The notes under the pieces were generated by a model, which saw nothing but the letters and a program-made list of their open reading frames with translations, did not search any database and was not told the DNA's origin. The position numbers and the translations under genes are program-made. This document shows positions 55,330 through 64,000 of a DNA stretch of 64,000 nt, one piece after another; the first letter of the stretch is position 1, and each line of letters begins with the position of its first letter. The stretch is from Hsuehochloa calcarea (taxonomy: Eukaryota; Streptophyta; Magnoliopsida; Poales; Poaceae), in NCBI GenBank assembly GCA_036346395.1, contig CM070599.1, forward strand, positions 11,399,232 through 11,463,231, given 5' to 3'.

Positions 55330-56300
55330 GGATCATGCATGTGGAGGCAGACTTGTTGCATGACAGATGCTATGTTCGGTCATGTCAAAGTGAGATACTT
55401 GAGTGCTCCGAGACACTGCGATGCCAAGGAAGTAATAAAGGTTGCCTAAGTCTGTCATGGAAAATTCAAAGTGAAGAGGTCCGGTGATGCTACGCAAAAG
55501 CGAAGGGGATAAGGCGGTGAGGATAATGTCGTCCACGTAAAGCAAAAGATAAGCCAAGTTAGTTCTGTGCTTACAAAGAAGCGACAAAGCCAAGACGGTA
55601 TGCATAAAGAGAAAACTGCTGGTACCAAGTTCGCAGGGACTGCTTGAGGCCATAGAGGGATTTTTGTAGACGACACACGTGGTGGGGAAATTGAGGATCA
55701 ATGAAACCAGACGACTGCTAGTAAAAAAACGGTTTCGTTTAGATCACCATGAAGAAATGCGTTTTTGACATAGAGTTGGTGTATAGGACAGGAATGAGAA
55801 ACTGCAATGGTAAGGACAACTCGAATGGTGGTTGGTTTAACAACCAGGCTAAAGGTTTCATCAAAGTTAATGCCTGGTTGTTGGGAGAAGCCGCACATGA
55901 CCCAACGAGCTATGTAGTGAGTAAGGGAGCCGTTAGAATGAAATTAGTGTTTGAAGAGCCATTTTCCCGAGACGACATTGGTACCGGGTGGCTGGGGAAC
56001 CAAAGACCATGTCCGGTTTGAGAGAGCCGTGAATACATCCACCATGGCCTACCACCGGTGCAGATCCCAAAGGGTACTGCAGTAGGTCTTTGGAACGGGG
56101 GAGAAGGAGGAATCAATGACGGAGAGGTTTAGCTTGTCAATGGGAGTGACAATACCGGACTTGGTGCAAGTTTGCATATGGTGGGAACCGGGTGTCGGCC
56201 GAGCAACAGGGCCTTGGCTAGGGCTGAGAGCCACGGGAGCAGCAGGTGGAGTGGAGGCCACGGGAAGAGAAGCACTAGCCGTGACTATGGCAGGAGGCAC
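55330..56300 (-). pseudogene. pol: copia reverse transcriptase relic, Ale/Retrofit-like
   Basis: On the minus strand, right to left: CTKSGIVTPIDKLNLSVI (about 56190-56130), a degraded RT start (WWMYSRLSQTGHG), then GFSQQPGINFDETFSLVVKPTTIRVVLTIAVSH and PIHQLYVKNAFLHGDLNETV (55898-55705), where the Asp of LDVKNAF is now Tyr, then LAYLLLYVDDIILTALSPSLL (about 55560-55500) and LHFEFSMTDLGNLYYFLGIAVSRS (about 55470-55400). Several frameshifts. It lies close to the plus-strand RNase H fragment at 42937 but in the opposite orientation and is not obviously part of the same copy. Confidence 0.87.
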
Positions 56301-56660
56301 GCGGCAGGGAGAAACTGCTGCCGTGGTAGGGCTGCATCAAGGAGAGGAGGTGGCCATGGCAAGGCTGCGGCAGAGGCATGGTAAGGACGTGGTAGGCGGG
56401 GGGGCCCATGGGAAGCGGTTGTGTTGAGCTGAAATTGAGTAGGAAATCAAGGGATTCGGTGGAGGCGGGGGTGGTATTGTTTGTGGCAAAAGGAAAGTCA
56501 CATGACAAGATGTGAAGACTCGGCGAGAGGGAGAGGTGAGGTAAAAATAAACATTTATCTGCAAAGTTTCGCTTGTCACTTAGCTGCATAAATAAAAATT
56601 GAAATGATCCGTTGTGCTCTTTTTTTTTACACTTTGCTTATGATAACTTTTCATTAATAG

Positions 56661-56996
56661 AGTATGGCATTGGAAACAAAGTTTCAACGAAAGAAGATAT
56701 CTACAGCTATGGAATACTTGTACCGGAGATGGCGACTGCAAAGAGGCCTCATATATCATCTTCCGTGGCGGCATTGAAGCTTCGAAAGTATGTTGAAATG
56801 ACCCTACCTGAGAAGATGATGCAAATAGTACACCCATGCCTAGTGGCAGAGCTTGGAAGGTTTGCAGAGAAGAAAAGTTGACAGTATCATTTCGCTGCTT
56901 AGGCTTGGACTACAGTGCACTGAAGAGCTAGAGATTAATCGGCTGTCAATAAAAGAAGTGTCAACAAATTGCATAGAATTCGAGAGCAACTTTTGA
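56661..56996 (+). pseudogene. last exon of an LRR receptor-like kinase (LRR-XII type), broken
   Basis: An acceptor TTAATAG precedes EYGIGNKVSTKEDIYSYGILVPEMATAKRP, part of kinase subdomains VIII-IX (APE-YG ... DIYSYGI). LRKYVEMTLPEKMMQIV continues, then a frameshift near 56870-56878 (AAAA run), and IISLLRLGLQCTEELEINRL and KEV close the kinase lobe, stop TGA 56994-56996. The intron just before EYG is where LRR-XII kinases such as rice Xa21 have one. No upstream exon with LRRs lies in the window: the copia relic occupies that place. Leu-to-Pro changes (ILVPE) also suggest decay. Confidence 0.82.
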
Positions 56997-56999
56997 GGG

Positions 57000-57030
57000 A
57001 CAGAAACAGAAACAGAAACAGAAACAGAAG
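57000..57030. repeat. microsatellite (ACAGAA)n
   Basis: About five units of the hexamer CAGAAA immediately downstream of the kinase stop. Confidence 0.9.
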
Positions 57031-59208
57031 CGTAGAAGATACACCAAGCACATCCAATTGACTTCTCACGAACCTGAGTGTAATGTCTTCCTTAAATATG
57101 ATGTCTACAATTCTATGGCAATAGCGCTACTTTAGTTCTGCTGTTAATAATGCTGAGTATCATGCTGTTGTGACAGAAAACAATTAGGCACGGTTTTATT
57201 TAAGTTTTAAACAGGTCGTTTTCCCCATACCATTTGCAAGGAGGTGTCTAGTCAATACAACTACTAGCTCTTGAAAAATGACCCTCTTGAACTTCCGGCA
57301 TCAATCAAAGGGCATCAGGTGATCCACAAATCAGCATTTTTTCAAAGGTGAACTTCCTTCTAAGACATCATACTACAAACAAGCCTCCATTTATAATTGA
57401 TTGGTGTGTCCATGCGTTACAGCGGAAAATCAAATACCATGTGCATTTTCTTTTACTTTACATGATAATTTCTCACAGAAAACTTTAGGACAACATTGCC
57501 GATAAAGTTTCCAGATAGCATCTCTAATAACCCTAATCCAATCATTGTCAAACTCAGTAATAATGTGAGATAATGCATTTAAGAAAAGAAAATAGTGCTA
57601 CTTATGCATATCACTTCGAAGGCAATCATTTGAAGTGTCTTTTTGTCTTCACAAACTTATACCCCTCACTATATCCAAGCTGAATGAGAACGGCACAAAA
57701 AATACAATTACATTGTTACTCAAGGCAACAGGCATCGGCGAAGACATTTCTGCATTTTTTTAGTCCCAGTGACCACATGGTACAACTATCTCAGGACGAA
57801 CTAATAAGGCTCTGGAATATACAGGATAGATAACAAGCACCACTAACAGCTTCATATTAATAGCTCCCTCCAGGACCTGCATGTACAGAAGCAAGATCAT
57901 AAAATACATGATGACAGATCATAAAATACATGATGACAAGTTAGACTATGACTTTAAGATCCATGAACAGAAGCAAACTGATAAAATTCATGAAATGTAT
58001 TCAAGTTCATGAAATTTTCACTTATGTATAGCACCTGTCTTAAGGTACTTAGGAGGTGCGAAAGCCAAATTGGTACTATACCTATTTCCATCCATGTTCT
58101 TCTTCATGGGACTAAAACATAACAGTCCGAGGTTACCATCCGACAGTTTACGACCCAAAAACAACAAAGATTAATGCTATATTGTAATTTGTAAAGCCCC
58201 AACTGATGAGCAACTAAGGAGCACAAGTACGGACAACATCAAACCAAACCTTGTATACATGCAGGTTATGATAGGTTTGCTACTGTAGTATACCTATTTA
58301 CATCCATGCTGTTCTCCATTTGCTACTGTAGTAGTCCAATACATGTGCCACATAGAACGCAACCTGTACCTTCGTACCCCAGCTTAATGGTTTTGTCTTC
58401 ACTGCGATGCATAACAATCATAAGGGCAAATGCAAAAAGTGTGAAAAATGCTAAATTCTAAAATTAAGTTCCTATCTGAGCATGGTATACTTCACAACAT
58501 GTGAACCACAATAAAAAAGGTCATACAATAGGTTGTAAAACCGTTCCATACGCAATAAGCATGAACTGCAAACTAGATGCAATTCAGCAATTTAATCGCA
58601 GCAAGTATTCGTCTTCATCAACAGAATCAAGGTCATACATGCAGTTTAAAACGCACTGCTTGCTCTCGTTTGGTGACAAGGATATGAAGAACATGTGGTG
58701 CACAGGTAGAGCATGTGTAGCTGTTCTTAAGATGTGCAGACACAATCACTTTGAAATATATCATTTTGACACTTACGGAAGGAAACCAAACATATACCGC
58801 AAAATAGAAACTAAGGTAGTTTCCTTTATCTATATCATTTATCCTTAACGCACAGTACTATCTTATGGACTTAAAGCAGGCATGGCCAACCTGTATCTTG
58901 TACCAAACAATAGAATTGTAGTGACAGGGGATTAGGTGTATTACACAACATGGGATGCATCTTTGAACTGTAGCTACTCCTATGGTCTAGGCTAACAGGG
59001 AGCATTTCTAAACAATAAATCACAGGGGGGAAATCGTGAGGAAATGAAGACCATGACAGATCAGAGCATAAAGATGGTACTCAGTACAGTAGGAAAACCA
59101 TTCTCCATGGCATCCCATGTTGACACAGATCACAATTATTAAATTTAGATGAAATGAAATTCAACAATCATCTCAGAACAACAGAACTTCTTTAGTTGAT
59201 TGAAGTAG
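57031..59208. other. intergenic DNA, no recognised gene; 22-bp tandem pair
   Basis: I see no coding signal on either strand. AGATCATAAAATACATGATGAC occurs twice in direct tandem (57894-57915, 57916-57937). A 115-codon open stretch at 58501-58848 has Cys and His but no domain I recognise, and its base composition is like its surroundings. Perhaps part of the kinase's 3' UTR or an old element lies at the left edge. Confidence 0.4.
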
Positions 59209-59692
59209 TTATTTCAGATAACTAGGGCTTGTCATGTTAGTGGTAAGTACAAGAGCGGGGGTAAAAATAATAATTTCACAGGAGTCACACTGCCCTCCGA
59301 CTCGCGATTGGCATCGCCACTGTCGATCATCTGCCGCCCAGCCTCCCTCAAAATCCGGGTCCCAGTGAACCCAAATCCCTAACCCAGTGGACCTTAACCC
59401 TAATCTGGCGAACCGCCGCCGCCGGAGAGGAAGAACCCGCCGGTAAAATCGTAAGGTCAGGACTTGACTCCCCCTTCCAAAAATCATTCGGCAGTTTTTT
59501 AGCAAATTTGATTAAAGAATTATCAGAGGAGCTCACTGCTGTTAACACCTGACTAAAATAAATTGGAAGGTCATCGCCTGAGAGTAGGGATGCCGGTGTT
59601 GAGCTCAAAAAGCGGCGTGACTTCGATCCAGAGCTCCGGCCTACACAACCACTTGGCTGTCTGCCCCCTCGTAAAACATCACCTGCACGCAT
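59209..59692 (-). other. GC-rich open stretch of unknown nature
   Basis: On the minus strand a 114-codon frame starts at ATG 59692 (MRAGDVLRGGRQPSGC...) and a second overlapping frame covers 59209-59505. Both are Gly/Ser/Arg/Pro rich and the DNA is GC-rich with TTAGGGTTAAGG-like motifs. It could be the 5' exon of a minus-strand host gene whose other exons are not recognisable, or a GC-rich repeat. No known domain is seen. Confidence 0.25.
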
Positions 59693-59754
59693 CTCGCCAG
59701 GAGAAGCGCCAGCACAGTGGAGCTCGCAATTAACGCATGAATTATTCGTTCCCT

Positions 59755-61257
59755 AAGCAAAGTTTAGCACAGAGAAACTATAGTAATCACACAACAACCT
59801 ATATATGCCCAAGTAACTAATTTTTAGTCTACCTTGAGCACCCACTGTCAAATTGAATAATTCAGACCCAAAGAAACAATACAACCTCAAAGTAGACCTA
59901 CTCGAATTGTGACATCAAATGCTATTCTGTACCAGAAAAAACATGGACTAAAGCACAAAAAAAAGGAAGTAAAAAACATCCGATCGATGCCTAAAGGTGA
60001 TCTCATTTGAAAAGGGGAAGGAGAAGATAATAAAAAAAGCAGGAGACACGGATTTTAACGTGAAAAACCTTTTGGGGAAAAAAACACGGACGCACAAAGG
60101 CAGAATTTAGAAGAGATATTACATGCACGAGGAACTTCGGCGCATCTCAACCGCGAGACTACAAGGGTACATAAATAGGCTAGAGAACAAGAGTCCTAGG
60201 ACAATACAAAATTGAGTTGGACTCGATTGCGCGTCCTGACGCCACGTCTAGCGCAACTCGGCATACCTCCTAACGCTACATCTAGCGCGGGTCAGCAGTG
60301 TCCGACACGAACACGTCGAAGAATTCTAATCACACTTTAACAATCTACACCTTGAGACGAATTTGCTCCTGTAGTCGAAATATCAAAAAATCTTTTCCAA
60401 ATAAGTCTTCATCAACAGACCTTGTACCTCAAAAGTCCATACGACTAATCTCAACGATTAAGACTGGAACAGTCTTATCCAAACGTCTCTCATGAAGCCA
60501 AATTGTGTGAGTAGACTAGAAAAGTCTTCTCTAAACGCTTCTCACGAAGCCAAATTATGCTAACCACCAGCAGGTACAAACACACAGGTACCAACAAAGC
60601 AAACGAACAAATATAGGTTTTCAACAATTCATAACCCCCGCAAAGTTTAAGTCCGTGCAACTGACCTCTTGAAACAAATGATCAGTCATAAAACAACATA
60701 AGCCAAAACATCACCTGTGGCATTGGATAGATAGTAAAGAACTCATCTCACGGATATTTGACATGTTCTACCTAGAACACAAAACTCAGCAAACAATGCT
60801 CGCTGAAAGAGCAACTTGCATGTGTGGCCATCATGCGCATCAAACTGCCGACTTCAAAGGTAATTGAAATCTATGATATGGTCAAATCTGCTCCTGTAAA
60901 ACTGTCCGGATGAAATAACTCTTGTGTCATCAAGGGAGTAGAAACTACAGTAGACCTCTTGTATCGAGCAGTGACAACTGGACAAACGTTGTAGTATCCA
61001 CGCAAAAACAAACCCTTACACCTAATCCTTCATCTCAAACTAAAATTTAGCAAAACCTTCACTTTCAAACAACAAAACTCTGGAGAGTATTACGGTAGCT
61101 ACCATAAGGGTGTCATCAAGTGTGAATAAAACACCAAATCAATTGTTACCTCAACTGAATCCAAATATGCATGAACTGCATAACTTCCCAAATTGGAATA
61201 TATTTTTTCTTTTTTTTTCTTGCCTCAAAATCCCGATCAAACGCAGCCCAAATTAAT
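59755..61257. other. intergenic DNA with retroelement-like patch (60030-60560)
   Basis: A stretch with GATTTTAACGTGAAAAACC (about 60052) and ACAATCTACACCTTGAGAC (about 60340), phrases resembling untranslated parts of plant copia elements. It has two similar lines each containing CACGAAGCCAAATT (about 60491 and 60541). No coding frame remains. The rest is AT-rich without feature. Confidence 0.35.
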
Positions 61258-61827
61258 TCAATAGCAACAACAAACTAAGTATCTTGAATGTACACCAATA
61301 TCTTCAACATGAAATTGCTCATACACAAACTTACTTGGCATGAAATTTGGAGAGAATAGATAAAATCTGCAACTCCATCTTGTGCGGATCTTACCGTAAT
61401 AACTCGTAGAAGACCATGAATCATAGTAGAAATCGCCAATCATTAATCCCGCACAGATGACGCCAATAATTGGCACAACAGCCTAAGTTGCACCCCAACT
61501 CCAACGAAAGAAATTAAAATAAAGTTGATGACATAATCTCTTGATGGAAAGCGATGATCGACTGAGGCGGAAGATCGTCGACGGAGGTGGCGTAGGATGA
61601 CGCAGCAATGGCGCTTGCGGAACTGACGCTAGAATAGTCGCTGGGGTAGAGCGCGGGTCGGCACCAAGTCGGAGTCGAGTTGCGGTACGGAGTCGAGGTG
61701 AGTCGAAATCACCAAGTTGAGGCTTATGAGAATCTCCTAGTATAACCCCTTGTGTACACTTAGCAAAGCAGGCTTGGAATTCACTATATGAGGAACGTCT
61801 GGTGCGGCCCACGCTTAGCCCTAGCAC
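61258..61827 (-). other. two adjacent open stretches on the minus strand, unknown
   Basis: 61483-61827 (114 codons, Arg/Pro/Ser-rich) and 61258-61476 (72 codons, starting MPIIGVICAGLMIGDFYYDS) follow one another on the minus strand. The second has a hydrophobic start that could be a membrane segment. I do not recognise a family; their codon pattern is not clearly that of a gene. If they belong to a host gene they would be exons. Confidence 0.25.
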
Positions 61828-62163
61828 CAGTCATGCCATGTCTGGCATGGGTTCAGATCAAACTTCAACAATTCTTCCACATCATAGTCTACGGTCCTTT
61901 CCCAGAGACCTCCGCATCCAGACTTCTCCACAACATTAGTTGTTGTGCCTAAAAAAAGGGCAGCTAAAAAGGAACACATTGGAAATTTGAAGTGGGCACC
62001 CTAAATCCCAAAATACTAAGAAACAAATACCAAGAAAAACAACATTCAGAGCAATTGATCTCCTAAAGGAACTAATTACAAAATCTAGCCAAGAAAATTA
62101 GCACCGATTAAACACAAATATTCAGAAAATTAAACATACCCGACTTGATCAATGAACCATTGC

Positions 62164-62562
62164 TTAAACACAAATCGTTAGAAAATTAGCAAGGGGTGCT
62201 GTGGAGAGGGATGGATTAACATACCCGATGCTGGTTGGGAAGGACGATGGCTTGAAGCAGGCATCCTGCAGCCATGGCGGTTGCCTAGCATCCAATAGGT
62301 ATGCCGAGCTGATTGTGTTTGTCGAAAATCGAAAATGAGAGGGGTCAGGGCTGGGAAGGATCACGAGTAGGGGCAGGGCCACTGTGGAGCCAATTAATTG
62401 GCTAGGAACTCCTGTCCCACGAACTCCTAGCAGCCTGAAGTTAGCCCCCATGACTCCCCTCCTGATCGCTTCGAGGTCTCGCCCTCCGCGGATCCCATGC
62501 CGCACCCATCTCCTACCTTGCTGACCTCGGTTGACTGCCACTATAGATGACCAACTGATCAA
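62164..62562 (-). other. 132-codon open stretch on the minus strand, unknown
   Basis: An ATG-initiated frame with mixed composition, near a GC-rich patch at 62400-62540. No domain is visible. Between 61830 and 62160 nothing is recognised. Confidence 0.2.
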
Positions 62563-62963
62563 CTAGACCCACGTTTCGGTGCAGAGGGAAGGGAATGCGT
62601 GTACGATGGCGAGGGACGAATCGAACATTTAATATTTATATCAAGAGAGATAGAGATAGAGATATATACATAGACTCTTCCAGACTAAAAAGAAACTAGA
62701 ACAATCATAGATGCACAAAAGTACCACAAGCAAGTATCTCATAGCTACAAACAAATAATTGGGAAATATTTTTTTGGACCCAATGTCAATTTCAAAAAAC
62801 AACATAATGCACACACGAAGGAAAGAAAAAGGTGATTTATACAATAACCATTCTCCAAGCAACATAAGCACACTATCAAATAAAAACCCACATGATATTC
62901 AAAGCTTGTGAAATGATAGAAACAAGCAAAGCGAGCAAGCATACCTCATTCATATATTAGGTA

Positions 62964-63011
62964 GTGACAATGACAAAGGAAACAAATGTGACAATGACAA
63001 AGGAAACAAAT
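62964..63011. repeat. 24-bp tandem pair
   Basis: GTGACAATGACAAAGGAAAC plus AAAT occurs twice in direct tandem (62964-62987, 62988-63011). Confidence 0.92.
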
Positions 63012-63047
63012 GTAAAGGAACATTTCGTTGACAGTAACAGAACTTAC

Positions 63048-63186
63048 GTTGAAGCACATAACCAAACAAATAGTGTAAACATCAAGCCCAAAAAAAAATA
63101 ACATTTTGCTCAAGAAAATGTTGAAGCACATAACCAAACAAATAGTGTAAACATCAAGCCCAAAAAAAAACATTTTGCTCAAGCAA
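63048..63186. repeat. 72-bp tandem duplication
   Basis: A unit starting GTTGAAGCACATAACCAAAC begins at 63048 and again at 63120. The copies are nearly identical; the second lacks a few bases next to an A-run. This and the pair at 62964 lie within 225 bp of each other, so the spot is prone to local duplication. Confidence 0.92.
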
Positions 63187-63649
63187 AGGTTCCAAACTCC
63201 TTAGGCCTTAGTGTACAATGAGTATCGCTGGGTCATTTACTCATCTTGGGCATACAAGTAACTGTTATTTAATTGGTCCAAATAAAAGCTTATTCTATAA
63301 AGTAAAACATCAATTCAGCTTTGCTTGCTCATTTAAAGCCTTTAAACAAAGAACACGATGGAGCCTTGAAACAGAGAACACGATGGACCAATCAATAATT
63401 TCATGAATGCCAGCGTCATGCATTGTGCTTAATTCGTAAACATGACTTTCAGATTTCAAGATTACCATATTGATCGGAGATTTCACTCAAAAGCAACACA
63501 AGTATGTTATATAAGACCTTCGATGTTCCTTCTACTAGTTTAGTTCTAGTATGTTATATAAGAGCACAATAAATAAATGAACATAAGCATGCTCACAATC
63601 ATATGACAATATGGCATAGCTTCCAAAAATGTATAAAATGAAATTTTAT

Positions 63650-64000
63650 ATTATTCATGGTTATTAAGGCGTCGCTTAAGGGTAAGGCGCCACTAGAGGC
63701 CAAGGCATCGCCCCGCCTTGTTGTCGCCACGCCGCGGCGGCGTTGGAGAACCAGATCCGGCGGAGGCGGAGCGAGAAGGCCCGTCTGCGCGGATCCGAGC
63801 GGAGAGACCTCGGGACAGCTCGGCGACAGCAAGCAAAGGATCCGGGCGGGAGAGAGCTCAGGGCGACGTCGGGGCCGAGTCAAGGCGAGAGGGGAACAGG
63901 AAGCCCGGCAAGACGCTCGGGAGCACGGAGGCCCAGATGGCGTGTCGGGAAGGTGGAGACTCACGCGAAGCCTGTGGGGCGGCAGGGAGTAGTGCCACTG
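63650..64000. other. GC-rich segment at window end, beginning AAGGCGTCGC-like motif
   Basis: From 63665 the DNA turns GC-rich with AAGGCGTCGCTTAAGGG and GGCGCC motifs, then a long stretch open on both strands (63657-63992 plus, 63599-63964 minus). Motifs of this type are scattered in grass genomes in old repeats. No protein family is recognised and the feature runs out of the window. The stretch 63187-63649 has none. Confidence 0.25.

Noticed and set aside
56116..56427. 103-codon Gly/Ala-rich plus frame
   Set aside because: Antisense to the copia relic with RT residues on the minus strand.
1..64000. tRNA genes (matches to TGGTATCAGAGC)
   Set aside because: All are primer binding sites next to LTRs and lack a tRNA fold.

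Overview
The window is repeat-rich nuclear DNA of a flowering plant, most likely a grass. The evidence is the element types: long-LTR Ty3/gypsy elements of Tekay/Del character, Opie/Ji-like Ty1/copia elements, a BARE/Angela/RIRE1-like LTR, a grass-style gag-only copia relic, and the last exon of an LRR-XII-type receptor kinase whose intron lies at the kinase position described for rice Xa21. I found no intact host gene, tRNA, rRNA or CRISPR array.

About 85% of the window (1-54947) is retrotransposon nested in retrotransposon. The oldest host is H, a copia-like gag relic without pol, readable in three separated pieces (1811-2268, 4298-4657, 38327-38890). It is followed by about 3 kb of non-coding DNA, a polypurine tract and part of a 3' LTR to about 42936. 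Three LTR insertions split or border H: LTR A (1-1810, entering from outside the window), solo LTR B (2269-4297, reverse) and the gypsy element F (4658-38326). F has 2.37-kb LTRs, a PBS, gag, protease, RT, RNase H, integrase, a CR-type chromodomain and a PPT, all decayed. F received four insertions: solo LTR G1 (8836-10797), the non-coding large-LTR element L (11226-29912, reverse), a BARE-like solo LTR (30320-31892) and solo LTR G2 (33547-35070). L itself carries a full-length Opie-like copia element, E (13246-24292, reverse), in one of its LTRs. The deepest path is H > F > L > E, four levels, and most junctions keep 5-bp target-site duplications.

Right of H lies a copia RNase H/3'-end fragment (42937-43634), then a second full-length Opie-like copia, G (43878-54947, forward, TSD GAGAA), inserted in an older LTR-like sequence, then a reverse copia RT relic (55330-56300). 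From 56661 the DNA looks less repeat-dominated: a receptor-kinase last exon with a frameshift, then about 7 kb without a recognisable gene, holding short tandem repeats, a retroelement-like patch and a few GC-rich open stretches of unknown meaning.

Patterns across elements matter more than single genes. (1) The gypsy-type LTRs A, B, F and L share a splice-acceptor-like block, and B, F and L also have a donor-like site 1.4-2 kb upstream, suggesting an intron inside the LTR leader. (2) E-type and G-type copia LTRs carry arrays of short palindromes at equivalent positions but with different core sequences (CGGAAGTTCCG in E, CGGTCNGACCG in G, G1, G2 and parts of H). (3) Duplicate copies differ very often by loss or change of a base in CAG/CTG contexts, which looks like consensus error at CHG-methylated cytosines; many frameshifts here may therefore not be real. 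(4) E and G share conserved non-coding DNA with extra polypurine-like tracts downstream of pol.
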